A stretch of 64,000 nt of DNA from Microbacteriaceae bacterium (GTDB taxonomy: Bacteria > Actinomycetota > Actinomycetes > Actinomycetales > Microbacteriaceae). Under the pieces are notes generated by a model. It worked only from the letters and a program-made list of their open reading frames with translations, did no database searches and was not told the origin of the DNA. Both the position numbers and the translations under genes were made by a program. Where the stretch lies: NCBI GenBank assembly GCA_019639055.1, contig JAHBSP010000002.1, forward strand, positions 62,001 to 126,000, written 5' to 3'. Each line of letters opens with the position of its first letter. The first letter of the stretch is position 1. Below, one piece after another: positions 1-9,043 of the stretch.

Positions 1-321
1 CTTCGACTTGGATGCGCCAGCAATAGTGCCAAAATATTTCAAATTCTGTGAGACGGTTAGGTCGTTATACACTGCTGGATTTTGGGAAACGTATCCAATT
101 CTGGAACGCAGTCCGCGAGCACCAGCATCCCCACCGAGCACTTGCAACTGCCCATCATATTTCTGCACGCCAACGATTGCGCGCATCAGCGTGGTTTTTC
201 CGGCACCACTCGGGCCAATAAGTCCGGTTACTGTGCCGCTACTAATTTGGAAATTGAGACCGTCCAGAATAGTTTTCTTAGACTTGTGCACCGTTAGGTT
301 GTTTGCTGTTACTGCGTTCAT
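1..321 (-). CDS. ABC exporter ATP-binding protein (N-terminal part, cut by window edge)
   Basis: Only the first 107 codons lie in the window; the rest runs off the left edge. The ATG at 319-321 is preceded in frame by a TGA eight codons upstream, so the start is secure. The translation begins MNAVTANNLTVHKSKKTILD and has a Walker A motif GPSGAGKTT near residue 36 and a Q-loop YVSQNPAVYNDLTV. This form resembles ABC-2 type (drug or polysaccharide export) ATPases; the Q-loop followed by YNDLTV is usual there. The permease partner should lie beyond the window. The substrate cannot be judged. Confidence 0.85.
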   Translation of the reverse strand, partial: MNAVTANNLTVHKSKKTILDGLNFQISSGTVTGLIGPSGAGKTTLMRAIVGVQKYDGQLQVLGGDAGARGLRSRIGYVSQNPAVYNDLTVSQNLKYFGTIAGASKSK

Positions 322-472
322 CGCACCGGATACTTGCTTCTCTCACCGAAGAAGAGTTAGTTACTAAGCCTCGGAAAATTTCATAATGACTTCAACATAC
401 GCCTACCATTTACTCTGCACAACTGCAATAAATCTCCAGTAAATGCCTCTAAGCTAAATCTTGGAGGTAGCA

Positions 473-1513
473 ATGAAGCTCGGACTAGCACTCGGATATT
501 GGACCAAAGCACCAGGACCAGAACTTTTAGAAGCGGTTAGGACCGCGGAAGCTCTCGGATTTGATTCCGTCTGGTCGAGTGAGTCATACGGATCGGATGC
601 CTTTACCCCGCTTGCCTGGTATGCCTCACACACCGAAAAAATCAGGTTCGGCACCGCTATCGCGCAAATCTCTGCGCGCACACCGGCAGCAACTGCGATG
701 GCAGCAATGACAATGGATGCGCTCACCGGCGGTCGATTTATCCTCGGTCTCGGAGTCTCCGGCCCCCAGGTTGTTGAGGGCTGGTACGGCCAGCCTTTCG
801 CTAAACCGCTGGCCAGAACCCGTGAATACGTAAAAATCGTGCGGGAAATAATTGCTCGTGAAAACCCGGTAACCAGTAGTGGTGAGCACTATCCGTTACC
901 ACTCTCAGGTTCTAAAGACGGTAAACCTTTGAAAACTAATCTGCATCCTTACCGAAGTGACCTACCAATCTTTATCGCTGCCGAGGGGCCGAAGAACGTG
1001 GCCCTCTCCGCCGAAATTGCCGACGGTTGGCTACCTTTCCTTTACTCGCCCGACAATGATGCCCACTACCGAGTAGCACTTGAAGAAGGTTTCGCAAAAC
1101 GCGACCCTGCACTTCGCCCGCGTGAAGAGTTCGAAGTTCCCGTTAGTGTGCCGGTAGTTCCCGGCGCCAATTTCACGGAAGCCGCTGACCGCATCCGCCC
1201 CATGTTCGCCCTCTATATCGGAGGTATGGGCAGTAAGGGAACCAATTTCCACAAAGACCAGGTGGTTGCCCTCGGCTATGGCGAAGTCGCTGACAAAATT
1301 CAGGATGCCTACCTCGCAGGTCGCAAAGAAGAGGCGGCAAAGATGGTGCCGGACGATCTAATTGATCAGGTAGCAATTGTGGGAACTCCGGAGCATATGG
1401 CCACAAGACTCCCTAAATGGCAACAGTCCTTAGCGACTACGATTGTGCTTCAGGCGGATGCTAGGGGACTCCAAGCAATAGCGGCAGGACTACAGCCTTT
1501 CCTCAACCGCTAA
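473..1513 (+). CDS. LLM-class F420-dependent oxidoreductase
   Basis: A 346-residue TIM-barrel flavin/deazaflavin oxidoreductase. It begins MKLGLALGYWTKAPG and has the family signatures LDALTGGRFILGLGVSGP and FIAAEGPKNVALSAEIADGW. The closest remembered type is the Rv3520c-like family that uses reduced F420; the substrate is unknown. A TTG at 461 is in frame, but the GGAGGT ribosome binding site (463-468) lies inside that extension, so the ATG at 473 is chosen. It stands alone between a divergent ABC ATPase and terC. Genes for F420 synthesis at 12.8-15.1 kb support use of that cofactor. Confidence 0.88.
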   Translation: MKLGLALGYWTKAPGPELLEAVRTAEALGFDSVWSSESYGSDAFTPLAWYASHTEKIRFGTAIAQISARTPAATAMAAMTMDALTGGRFILGLGVSGPQVVEGWYGQPFAKPLARTREYVKIVREIIARENPVTSSGEHYPLPLSGSKDGKPLKTNLHPYRSDLPIFIAAEGPKNVALSAEIADGWLPFLYSPDNDAHYRVALEEGFAKRDPALRPREEFEVPVSVPVVPGANFTEAADRIRPMFALYIGGMGSKGTNFHKDQVVALGYGEVADKIQDAYLAGRKEEAAKMVPDDLIDQVAIVGTPEHMATRLPKWQQSLATTIVLQADARGLQAIAAGLQPFLNR

Positions 1514-1584
1514 TAGCAGGTAAGTAGCAGGTCGCCTGCCAAAACCGCAACAGGGCTACCAGCAAAACCTGGCACCCATTTCGG

Positions 1585-1590
1585 TATAAT
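1585..1590 (+). promoter_or_regulatory. -10 element (TATAAT) upstream of terC
   Basis: A perfect TATAAT at 1585-1590 would start transcription near 1597, about 18 bases before the TTG start of terC. No good -35 is visible 16-18 bases upstream. A short inverted repeat GCAGG-TCG-CCTGC at about 1527-1539 lies earlier in the gap but has no T-run. Confidence 0.4.
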
Positions 1591-1614
1591 TCACTAGAAG
1601 CGGAAGGGCTGTAT

Positions 1615-2616
1615 TTGCAGGATTTACCAGTATGGTTTGAAGTCGGTTCTCTGACCTTGATGGTGATTATCATCATTGCTGATCTGCTTCTGGTGATAAA
1701 ACGCCCTCACGTCCCTAGTAATAAAGAGGCGCTGCTTTGGGTGAGTTTTTACGTATCCCTCGCAATCGCATTCGGCATCTCGCTACTGTTTATGGGGAAC
1801 CCTGACGGCGGGCTAGATTACGAACATTCCGCACAATTCTTCGCCGGATGGCTAACCGAGTATTCTCTCAGCCTAGATAATCTGTTCGTCTTTGTAATCA
1901 TCATGTCTAGGTTCAAGGTGCCTCGAAAACTTCAACAAGAGGTGCTGATGGTGGGGATCATAATTGCACTGATTCTCCGGGCAATCTTTATCATCCTCGG
2001 CGCGCAGGTTTTGGAAGCATTCAGTTGGGTGTTCTACATTTTTGGCGCATTCCTCGTCTACACGGCAATCAAACAGTTGGTACCTGAAAAAGAGGAAGAA
2101 GAACCCAAAGAGAACATACTCGTCAGAGCGCTTCGTAAAAGAGTGAATGTCACAAACGATTTTCACGAGAACAAACTGAGCACAGTAATCGACGGGAAGA
2201 GACACCTAACCCCGATGCTGATGGTTTTCATAGCCATCGGGATGACCGACCTGCTGTTCGCCTTAGATTCAATTCCAGCCATCTTCGGAATCACCACAAA
2301 TCCATTCCTAGTTTTCTCCACCAACCTGTTTGCGCTGATGGGTCTTCGCCAGCTTTACTTCCTACTGGAAGGGATGCTACAAAAGCTGGAATACCTACAT
2401 TACGGAATCGCAGCCATCCTGATTTTTATCGGATTTAAACTCGTTTTTCACGCCATGCACGTCAACGAATTGCCTTTCATCAACGGTGGTGAGCCAATCG
2501 AGTGGGCACCTGAAATATCTACGACAACGTCACTTATAGTGATTGTCACTTCGATAGTCATTGCGATTATTGCCTCGCTTATTAAGTCCCGAGTTTCAGA
2601 GAAAAAAGAGGCATAA
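1615..2616 (+). CDS. TerC family integral membrane protein
   Basis: A 333-residue polytopic membrane protein of the TerC/Alx family, which other work links to manganese export or metal handling at the membrane. The conserved acidic membrane motifs are present: SLDNLFVFVIIMSRFKVP in the third helix and FALDSIPAIFGITTNPFLVF later, with a charged cytoplasmic loop (PEKEEEEPKEN) between. The start is TTG at 1615, with GGAAGG about eight bases upstream. It is probably a single-gene unit with the TATAAT at 1585. The transported ion is inferred from the family only. Confidence 0.88.
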   Translation: MQDLPVWFEVGSLTLMVIIIIADLLLVIKRPHVPSNKEALLWVSFYVSLAIAFGISLLFMGNPDGGLDYEHSAQFFAGWLTEYSLSLDNLFVFVIIMSRFKVPRKLQQEVLMVGIIIALILRAIFIILGAQVLEAFSWVFYIFGAFLVYTAIKQLVPEKEEEEPKENILVRALRKRVNVTNDFHENKLSTVIDGKRHLTPMLMVFIAIGMTDLLFALDSIPAIFGITTNPFLVFSTNLFALMGLRQLYFLLEGMLQKLEYLHYGIAAILIFIGFKLVFHAMHVNELPFINGGEPIEWAPEISTTTSLIVIVTSIVIAIIASLIKSRVSEKKEA

Positions 2617-2710
2617 GCTTCCACTTCGTTCACGGTGTGAGTAGGGGCAACTCTGGTAGTCTTTAATACTTGCAGAATTATTCAGGAACGAGATAGAAAA
2701 GGAGATTGCC

Positions 2711-4126
2711 TTGTCTACCGCGCGCACGCTAGCCCAGAAAATTTGGGACGATCACGTAGTCGTTAAAGGCGCTGAGGGAGAGCCAGATCTCATCTATATC
2801 GACCTGCATCTCATCCATGAAGTCACCAGTCCGCAGGCATTTGACGGCTTGCGTCAAGCAGGTAGAAAACTTCGTCGTCGTGACCTCACCATCGCAACTG
2901 AGGACCATAACACCCCAACTATAAACATCACTAAGCAAATCGCAGACCCAATTTCGCGCTTGCAGATTGAGACTCTGCGTAAGAATGCCGAAGATTTTGA
3001 TGTGCGCATCCATTCACTAGGAGATAAAGAGCAGGGAATTGTGCACGTTGTTGGTCCACAGCTTGGCCTAACAATGCCTGGCATTACAGTGGTCTGCGGT
3101 GACTCGCACACCTCAACTCACGGCGCTTTCGGCGCCATGGCTTTCGGTATCGGAACTTCCGAAGTTGAGCACGTGATGGCGACACAAACTCTGCCGCTAA
3201 AGCCGTTCAAAACTATGGCTATCAACGTCGAGGGCGAGCTTCGCCCCGGAGTTACCGCTAAAGACATTATTCTGGCCGTCATTGCCAAAATCGGCACCGG
3301 TGGTGGACAGGGATATGTTCTTGAATATCGCGGTAGTGCCATCCGTTCCCTCTCTATGGAGGGGCGTATGACTATTTGCAATATGTCTATCGAAGCAGGT
3401 GCCCGAGCTGGCTTGGTAGCACCAGATGAGACTACTTTCGAATACGTGAAGGGCCGCGATCACGCACCAAAAGGTGCGGATTGGGATGCTGCGCTCGCCT
3501 ATTGGAAGACCCTACCAACCGACGAGGGCGCGGTATTCGATGCTGAAGTATTTATTGACGCAAATGCGCTTGAACCTTTCGTAACTTGGGGAACCAACCC
3601 TGGTCAGGGCGTGCCACTAAACGGGAGCATTCCTAATCCGGAAGAATTTGATGACCCGAGTGAGCGAGCAACAGCAGAGCGCGCACTCGAATACATGGAT
3701 TTGAGCCCAGGCACGAAACTAAAAGATATTCGCGTAGACGCCGTCTTTATGGGTTCTTGCACCAACTCCAGAATTGAGGATTTGCGTGCATTCGCCAGCA
3801 TAATTAGGGGCCAAAAGAAGGCTGATGGTGTTCGGGTGATGGTTGTTCCAGGTTCTGCCAGAGTGAGACTTGAAGCAGAAGCCGAGGGGCTTGACAAGGT
3901 TTTTGAAGAATTCGGAGCCGAATGGCGTTTCGCCGGATGCTCAATGTGCCTTGGAATGAACCCCGACCAGCTTGCCCCAGGGGAGCGCTGCGCATCCACA
4001 TCGAACCGTAACTTTGAGGGTCGCCAAGGCAAGGGTGGAAGAACCCACCTAGTTTCCCCGCTAGTTGCAGCAGCGACAGCTATCCGTGGCACCCTGTCCA
4101 GCCCTTGGGATTTGGAGGAGAACTAA
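2711..4126 (+). CDS. leuC: 3-isopropylmalate dehydratase large subunit
   Basis: A 471-residue aconitase-family protein; with LeuD it isomerises 2-isopropylmalate to 3-isopropylmalate in leucine synthesis. Iron-sulfur cluster and active-site motifs are visible: [28 protein letters not shown] and [13 protein letters not shown], whose three cysteines bind the 4Fe-4S cluster. The TTG start at 2711 has AAAGGAG about six bases upstream. It is the first gene of leuC-leuD-murA-plsC-gpsA. No T-box or leucine attenuator is visible in the 94-base gap upstream. Confidence 0.97.
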   Translation: MSTARTLAQKIWDDHVVVKGAEGEPDLIYIDLHLIHEVTSPQAFDGLRQAGRKLRRRDLTIATEDHNTPTINITKQIADPISRLQIETLRKNAEDFDVRIHSLGDKEQGIVHVVGPQLGLTMPGITVVCGDSHTSTHGAFGAMAFGIGTSEVEHVMATQTLPLKPFKTMAINVEGELRPGVTAKDIILAVIAKIGTGGGQGYVLEYRGSAIRSLSMEGRMTICNMSIEAGARAGLVAPDETTFEYVKGRDHAPKGADWDAALAYWKTLPTDEGAVFDAEVFIDANALEPFVTWGTNPGQGVPLNGSIPNPEEFDDPSERATAERALEYMDLSPGTKLKDIRVDAVFMGSCTNSRIEDLRAFASIIRGQKKADGVRVMVVPGSARVRLEAEAEGLDKVFEEFGAEWRFAGCSMCLGMNPDQLAPGERCASTSNRNFEGRQGKGGRTHLVSPLVAAATAIRGTLSSPWDLEEN

Positions 4127-4719
4127 TGGAAAAGTTCAGTTCCCATACCGGTATCGCGGTTCCACTAAAACTAACCAACGTAGACACTGACCAAATCATC
4201 CCGGCAGAATTTCTGAAGCGAGTGACCAAGACAGGTTTTGATGACGCACTTTTCTATCGCTGGAGGCAGGATCCAGAGTTCATTCTGAACAAGCCACCAT
4301 TCGATAAGGGTTCAGTTTTGGTTGCCGGGCAGGATTTTGGTACCGGCTCTAGTCGTGAACATGCTGTCTGGGCTCTAAGAGATTTCGGCTTCAAAGTTGT
4401 GCTCAGCACCCGTTTCGGTGATATTTTCCGGGGTAATGCTGGAAAGCAGGGGCTCCTGGTAGCGACAGTTCCAGAAGAAGTCATTGAAGCCATCTGGGCG
4501 AAGATTGATGAGAACCCTGGTTTTGAACTCACCGTTGATCTTGAAAGTCGCACGGTATCGGGTGACGAAATTCAGGCAAAAATCGACATTGACGACTACA
4601 CTCGTTGGAGGTTATTGGAAGGGCTAGATGACATCGGTCTGACACTCCAAAACGAAGACAAAATTTCAGAATTTGAAGCCGCTCGTGAAAGCTGGCGGCC
4701 ACGAACACTTGAGGTGTGA
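4126..4719 (+). CDS. leuD: 3-isopropylmalate dehydratase small subunit
   Basis: A 197-residue swivel-domain partner of LeuC. It begins [20 protein letters not shown] and carries [11 protein letters not shown] and the substrate loop [13 protein letters not shown]. The ATG overlaps the leuC stop (TAATG), with GGAGGAG just upstream, so translation is coupled; an in-frame start 21 bases earlier has no such site. The 3' end overlaps the murA start. Confidence 0.97.
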   Translation: MEKFSSHTGIAVPLKLTNVDTDQIIPAEFLKRVTKTGFDDALFYRWRQDPEFILNKPPFDKGSVLVAGQDFGTGSSREHAVWALRDFGFKVVLSTRFGDIFRGNAGKQGLLVATVPEEVIEAIWAKIDENPGFELTVDLESRTVSGDEIQAKIDIDDYTRWRLLEGLDDIGLTLQNEDKISEFEAARESWRPRTLEV

Positions 4720-6086
4720 TGGACTCAGTAGTTAAAGACAGCCGTAAGGCGGGTGAACGTGTCGGATTAAAGTCCGAAAGTATCATCATCAAGGGTGGTA
4801 AGCCACTTTCTGGAACCATCGAAGTGCGTGGCGCTAAAAACCTTGTCACTAAGGCGATGGTCGCATCTATCCTTGGCGACTCACCCAGCACCCTACAAAA
4901 TGTCCCAGACATTTCCGACGTAAAAGTTGTTGCCGGTTTATTAAACGTTCACGGTGTAACCACTACCGAGGGAGAAAACTCTGGCGAACTGATCCTTGAC
5001 CCGCGAAATGTGGAGAGGGCACACCACGCTGATATCGATGCACACTCTGGTTCTAGTCGTATCCCAATTCTTTTCTGTGGACCGTTACTTCACCGTTTAG
5101 GTGAGGCCTTCATCCCTGACCTTGGTGGTTGCAAAATTGGCGATCGGCCTATTGATTTCCACCTTGATGCTCTTCGTAGCTTCGGTGCAGAGGTAGATAA
5201 ATTACCTTCCGGTATTTCACTGTCAGCTCCCGATGGCCTTCGCGGAACAAAAATTACTCTCGGTTATCCAAGTGTTGGAGCAACCGAACAGGTACTTTTA
5301 TCGGCCACTCTAGCTAAAGGCGTTACCGAACTTAGAAACGCTGCCATAGAGCCAGAGATTATGGACCTGATTCTGATTCTGCAGAAGATGGGCGCAATAA
5401 TCACTGTCGAGCCTAACCGTGTGATCTTTATTGAAGGTGTTGATTCCCTCAACGGATTTAACCACAAAGCTATCCCTGACCGTAACGAGGCAGCCAGTTG
5501 GGCATCCGCAGCACTCGCCACGGGCGGTGATATTTTTGTTCGCGGTGCTTTGCAGGCTGATTTAGTCACATTCTTGAATGTTTATCGCAAAGTGGGTGGC
5601 GCATTTGATGTCAAAGAAGACGGTATCCGCTTCTATCATCCGGGAAAGCCATTGAAAGCCGTTACTTTTGAAACAGATGTGCACCCAGGGTTTATGACCG
5701 ACTGGCAGCAGCCACTTATTGTGGCGTTAACCCAGGCAGAAGGCACTTCTGTAGTGCACGAAACTGTTTATGAAAATAGGTTTGGATTCACCGATGCGCT
5801 AAACAAGATGGGTGCAGATATCACAATTCATGAAGAGGGGTTGGATGCAGCAGATCGACGGGTCGCTAGACGCCCTCTCGAACAGGCGGCTGTAATAAAT
5901 GGACCAACTCCGCTACACGCGGCAGATGTTTCAGTTCCTGATCTTCGCGGAGGTTTCAGCTACCTGATTGCTGCAATGATCGCTGAGGGTGAATCACGAG
6001 TCAACAATGTTGGGATAATTGCCCGCGGCTATGAACATTTCATCGAAAAACTTGAGCAACTGGGTGCAGATTTTAAACTGGTCTAA
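4719..6086 (+). CDS. murA: UDP-N-acetylglucosamine 1-carboxyvinyltransferase
   Basis: A 455-residue enolpyruvyl transferase catalysing the first committed step of peptidoglycan synthesis. The catalytic cysteine that fosfomycin targets is kept in LGGCKIGDRPIDFHL, so the cysteine-to-aspartate change known from mycobacteria is absent. The ATG at 4719 overlaps the leuD stop (TGATG); a GTG at 4716 is the next alternative. The protein has about 20 extra N-terminal residues before the usual SIIIKGGKPLSGT. It is co-transcribed with leuCD and with plsC 21 bases downstream. Confidence 0.96.
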   Translation: MDSVVKDSRKAGERVGLKSESIIIKGGKPLSGTIEVRGAKNLVTKAMVASILGDSPSTLQNVPDISDVKVVAGLLNVHGVTTTEGENSGELILDPRNVERAHHADIDAHSGSSRIPILFCGPLLHRLGEAFIPDLGGCKIGDRPIDFHLDALRSFGAEVDKLPSGISLSAPDGLRGTKITLGYPSVGATEQVLLSATLAKGVTELRNAAIEPEIMDLILILQKMGAIITVEPNRVIFIEGVDSLNGFNHKAIPDRNEAASWASAALATGGDIFVRGALQADLVTFLNVYRKVGGAFDVKEDGIRFYHPGKPLKAVTFETDVHPGFMTDWQQPLIVALTQAEGTSVVHETVYENRFGFTDALNKMGADITIHEEGLDAADRRVARRPLEQAAVINGPTPLHAADVSVPDLRGGFSYLIAAMIAEGESRVNNVGIIARGYEHFIEKLEQLGADFKLV

Positions 6087-6107
6087 ATTTAGATTAGGTA
6101 TTAACTA

Positions 6108-6839
6108 ATGGCCAAAAAAGAGAAAACAATGTTGTTTAGGGTACTTGCTGTACCCGTTCGTGCATTCATGCACTCCGTAGCTAGATTTGAGATCATTGAC
6201 CGCGAGAAGCTACCAAAATCTGGTCCAGTAATTATTGCCCCAAATCATTACAGTGAGGTTGATCCGTTAGTTACTGCGGTAACCATTTGGGAATCAGGTA
6301 GAGCGCCAAGATTTATGGCAAAAGCCGGACTGTTTAAAGTGTTTGGACTTGGGTGGCTACTTCGCCATCTTGACATGATTCCGGTCGAGCGTGACAGTAA
6401 AAGAGCATCTGCAAACCCGGTAGCGCAGGCGGAACACATTGTTGAGAAGGGGTTTGCCGTGGTCGTATACCCGGAGGGTTCTCTTACGAGAGAACCGAAT
6501 CTTTGGCCGATGCGCGGAAAAACAGGTGCTGCTCGCTTAGCTCTCACAGGAAAAATTCCGGTGTATCCACTAGTTCACTGGGGCACACAGGATCTGATGC
6601 CTCGCTACGGAAAATTGAAAATTTTTGGCCGCCGAGCGCGCATCACTCTGAAATTTGGTGAACCTGTCGATCTTTCCGAATTTTATGACAAGCCAATTAA
6701 TTCGGAGTTACTGACCAAAGCAACTACAAAAATCATGACCGATATCAGTGATTTACTTGGAAGTGTGCGTGGTGAAACACCACCGGCAAAGATTTGGGAC
6801 CCTTCAGAAAACGAGCAAACGGAGACGGGGAAGTTTTGA
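6108..6839 (+). CDS. plsC: 1-acyl-sn-glycerol-3-phosphate acyltransferase
   Basis: A 243-residue PlsC-type acyltransferase that makes phosphatidic acid at the inner face of the membrane. The HX4D catalytic motif is replaced by the common NHYSEVDPL form, which keeps H and D four apart, and the glycerol-phosphate motif is VVYPEGSLTREPN. It lies between murA and gpsA, which supplies glycerol-3-phosphate, so the pair fits phospholipid synthesis. It overlaps the gpsA start by four bases. Confidence 0.92.
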   Translation: MAKKEKTMLFRVLAVPVRAFMHSVARFEIIDREKLPKSGPVIIAPNHYSEVDPLVTAVTIWESGRAPRFMAKAGLFKVFGLGWLLRHLDMIPVERDSKRASANPVAQAEHIVEKGFAVVVYPEGSLTREPNLWPMRGKTGAARLALTGKIPVYPLVHWGTQDLMPRYGKLKIFGRRARITLKFGEPVDLSEFYDKPINSELLTKATTKIMTDISDLLGSVRGETPPAKIWDPSENEQTETGKF

Positions 6840-7831
6840 GCAAGGTAGCGGTTATTGGCGCAGGTAGCTGGGGTACAACGTTTGCAAAGATTATTGCAGA
6901 CGGTGGCACAGATGTAGTTATCTGGAGTCGTAGCAAGCAAATTGCTGATGAAATCCAATTCGATGCCCAAAATCGCAAATACCTGCCAGGAATTAAGCTC
7001 CCTAACAAGCTTTCCGGGACTTCCGATTTGGGTGCTGCGCTCAAAGACAAGAAGCAGGTTTATGTAGCGGTTCCAACACAAAGCCTTAGGCTGATGCTTC
7101 AAAGCATGAAGCCTCATCTAAATCCGGACACAATCATCGTCAGCCTTATGAAGGGTGTTGAAAAAGCTAGTGGTCTTCGTCCGAGTGAAATCATCATCGA
7201 AGAACTAGGAATTGCTAAGGATAGCGTCGTTGTAGTTTCTGGCCCAAATCTGGCGATTGAGATTGCCCGCAAAGAACCAACAGCAGCAGTTGTTGCCTGT
7301 GAGGACATCGAGCTGGCCAAAATTGTGGCTGTTACCAGTAGTAACGATTACTTCCACACTTTCGTAAATGATGATGTTACCGGAACAGAATTCGGTGGCG
7401 TATTGAAAAACCTAATCGCCCTCGCTATTGGAATTGTGGATGGTGTAGGTTACGGAAACAACACCCGCGCATCGATTATGACTAGGGGGTTAGCAGAAGT
7501 CAGTGCCTTTGCTGTGAAGATGGGCGCCAAGCCTGAAACAATGGCTGGGTTAGCCGGTCTTGGAGACCTAATCGCAACCTGCGCATCTCCACTCAGCCGT
7601 AACTTTAGGGCCGGACAATTGCTAGGTAAGGGGCATTCGCGCGAAGAGATTTTTGAAATCATGGATCAGACAGCCGAGGGGTTAGCGTCAGTGGAGCCGA
7701 TTTTAGCAATCGCTAAAGCGCAAAAGATTTCAATGCCGATCGTGAAGCAAATCAACGGTGTAATCAGTGGCACTCTCGCGCCAGAGCGTATTGCTCCAGC
7801 GCTAACTTCTGACGGACCTCGTTCGGAGTAG
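6836..7831 (+). CDS. gpsA: Glycerol-3-phosphate dehydrogenase (NAD(P)+)
   Basis: A 331-residue enzyme reducing dihydroxyacetone phosphate to sn-glycerol-3-phosphate for phospholipids. It has the Rossmann motif VIGAGSWGTTFA at the N-terminus, VSGPNLAIEIA, the catalytic-lysine region GGVLKNLIALAIGIVDG and the GLGDLIATC motif. The TTG start at 6836 overlaps the plsC TGA (TTGA), and GGGGAAG lies directly upstream. A longer form from 6794 would only extend back through plsC. In many relatives ddl follows; here the operon simply ends. Confidence 0.95.
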   Translation: MSKVAVIGAGSWGTTFAKIIADGGTDVVIWSRSKQIADEIQFDAQNRKYLPGIKLPNKLSGTSDLGAALKDKKQVYVAVPTQSLRLMLQSMKPHLNPDTIIVSLMKGVEKASGLRPSEIIIEELGIAKDSVVVVSGPNLAIEIARKEPTAAVVACEDIELAKIVAVTSSNDYFHTFVNDDVTGTEFGGVLKNLIALAIGIVDGVGYGNNTRASIMTRGLAEVSAFAVKMGAKPETMAGLAGLGDLIATCASPLSRNFRAGQLLGKGHSREEIFEIMDQTAEGLASVEPILAIAKAQKISMPIVKQINGVISGTLAPERIAPALTSDGPRSE

Positions 7832-7857
7832 CTTCAAAAGGCAACGTTCTGGAGACA

Positions 7858-7892
7858 GTGATCAGAATCCCAGTATTTAGGGTTTTTATCAC
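7858..7892. terminator. Possible bidirectional terminator between convergent gpsA and DUF3515 gene
   Basis: GTGAT (7858-7862) pairs with ATCAC (7888-7892), and inside it AATCCC faces GGGTTT with one mismatch around an eight-base loop. A T-run (TTTTT) lies in the right arm. The site is between two convergent genes, where a shared terminator is expected. The stem is weak. Confidence 0.3.
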
Positions 7893-7901
7893 TTAGGCGT
7901 T

Positions 7902-8396
7902 TTAGCTGCAAAGCCTGGTTGCTGTAATTTGACTGAGCGCATCAGCAAAAGCACTGAGCACATCGCGCGAATTAGCTTGAGTAGTATCTACCACCACTTT
8001 GGTTGCTGGCGCCCTGCCATAACTTAGGAAGGTGTAGGTGGGGTCGCCTTCCACAGCCAACCAGTGAATACCGTCAACATCAAAACAGGGGAGCGTAGAG
8101 GGCGCAGGTGGTTCCATCCCGCATTTGAGGGTGACCGCTACCGGGTCTCCCCAAGCAGCAGTGCTTTGTGAATCAGTATCTCGCCTTTGTAGACTTCCTG
8201 AAGCATAAGCATTCTCTCCCGCGCTTGCTGAACCTGCGGGTAGCGCATCGGGCAAGCGCACCATTATTTCTGCGCATAGCGGATTAGTGGCATCAACTGC
8301 ACTGTTTATATGTACGACTGGCGCGCAGGCAGTCCCGGTAAGGAGCACTGCGATCAACAACAGTGGTGTAAATGTTTTTCGACTAAACCTACGCAC
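7902..8396 (-). CDS. DUF3515 family lipoprotein
   Basis: A 164-residue secreted lipoprotein of unknown function, common in Actinobacteria. From the GTG at 8394-8396 it reads MRRFSRKTFTPLLLIAVLLT and then GTAC, so the likely lipidated cysteine is about residue 25. The mature part has the family pattern LPDALPAGSA, AWGDPVAVTLKCG and VVDTTQ. The start overlaps the rsmD stop by eight bases, so the two are probably translated together. A longer reading from 8474 would overlap rsmD heavily and bury the signal peptide. Confidence 0.85.
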   Translation of the reverse strand: MRRFSRKTFTPLLLIAVLLTGTACAPVVHINSAVDATNPLCAEIMVRLPDALPAGSASAGENAYASGSLQRRDTDSQSTAAWGDPVAVTLKCGMEPPAPSTLPCFDVDGIHWLAVEGDPTYTFLSYGRAPATKVVVDTTQANSRDVLSAFADALSQITATRLCS

Positions 8397-8955
8397 TTGC
8401 CACCAGCCAAACCAGTTCAGTATCCCCAAAAGATTGCGCCTTATAAATTTCGAATCCGAAGATTTCATATTCACTGTGCGTGCTACGCTCCAAAATCACC
8501 ACAGCATCCTCATTGATTTGAGGTTTTAGGAGCGAAAGAACTTTTGTAACTTCCTCAGCAGCAATTTCGTAGGGGGGATCGATAAAAACCAAATCCCAGC
8601 GGTGACTCGCTGTGTTGCTTTTCTGCTCAAGAAATTCAAGCACTTTTCGCTGGTGCACTTTTGCACTCAGATTTGGGATGCGTTTAGCCAAGTTTTCAAT
8701 ATTTGTACGGATGTCTGCTACCGCACTTTTTGAAACTTCGACGAGATCGGCGTGGATTGCTCCTCTGCTAATTGCTTCCAACGCCAAAGCGCCACTACCT
8801 GCGTAGAGATCAAGCGCTCTAGAGCCTGCTAGTAAATCTCTGGAATCTAGTGCCGAAAACAGTGCCTCGCGGACGCGTTCAGAACTTGGACGGGTGCCAC
8901 TTTTTGGCACTCTCAAGGTCGCGCCAGATGCCATCCCTGCAATGATTCGAGTCAC
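8389..8955 (-). CDS. rsmD: 16S rRNA (guanine(966)-N(2))-methyltransferase
   Basis: A 188-residue class I methyltransferase acting on 16S rRNA. It begins with GTG and reads MTRIIAGMASGATLRVPKSG, has the SAM site ALDLYAGSGALALEAISRGA and the N6/N2-methylase motif VFIDPPYEI. It is divergent from recG. A TATAGC lies about eight bases before the GTG and no ribosome binding site is seen, which fits a leaderless message. In relatives rsmD usually lies in the same direction as recG and coaD; here it is inverted with the DUF3515 gene. Confidence 0.93.
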   Translation of the reverse strand: MTRIIAGMASGATLRVPKSGTRPSSERVREALFSALDSRDLLAGSRALDLYAGSGALALEAISRGAIHADLVEVSKSAVADIRTNIENLAKRIPNLSAKVHQRKVLEFLEQKSNTASHRWDLVFIDPPYEIAAEEVTKVLSLLKPQINEDAVVILERSTHSEYEIFGFEIYKAQSFGDTELVWLVASA

Positions 8956-9031
8956 AGTTAAAGGCTATAACCTCATTCCTGTGAGGAAAACAAACCGTGC
9001 TGGTCTAGGACCGATGTCAGTGCCGGTTCGG

Positions 9032-9037
9032 TAGCAT
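9032..9037 (+). promoter_or_regulatory. -10 element (TAGCAT) of a probably leaderless recG transcript
   Basis: TAGCAT at 9032-9037 ends six bases before the recG ATG at 9044, so transcription should begin at or next to the start codon. There is no purine-rich ribosome binding site. No clear -35 is visible. Confidence 0.4.
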
Positions 9038-9043
9038 TAGAGC

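Noticed and set aside
8..367. 119-codon frame on the + strand at the left edge
   Set aside because: Its reverse strand encodes a clear ABC ATPase with Walker A.
1514..1614. Manganese riboswitch upstream of terC
   Set aside because: The GGGGAGUA-type core of yybP-ykoY was not found, and the TATAAT lies only 25 bases before the start codon.
2617..2710. T-box or leader-peptide attenuator before leuC
   Set aside because: Only 94 bases, no T-box core sequence, no leucine-codon run and no terminator hairpin.
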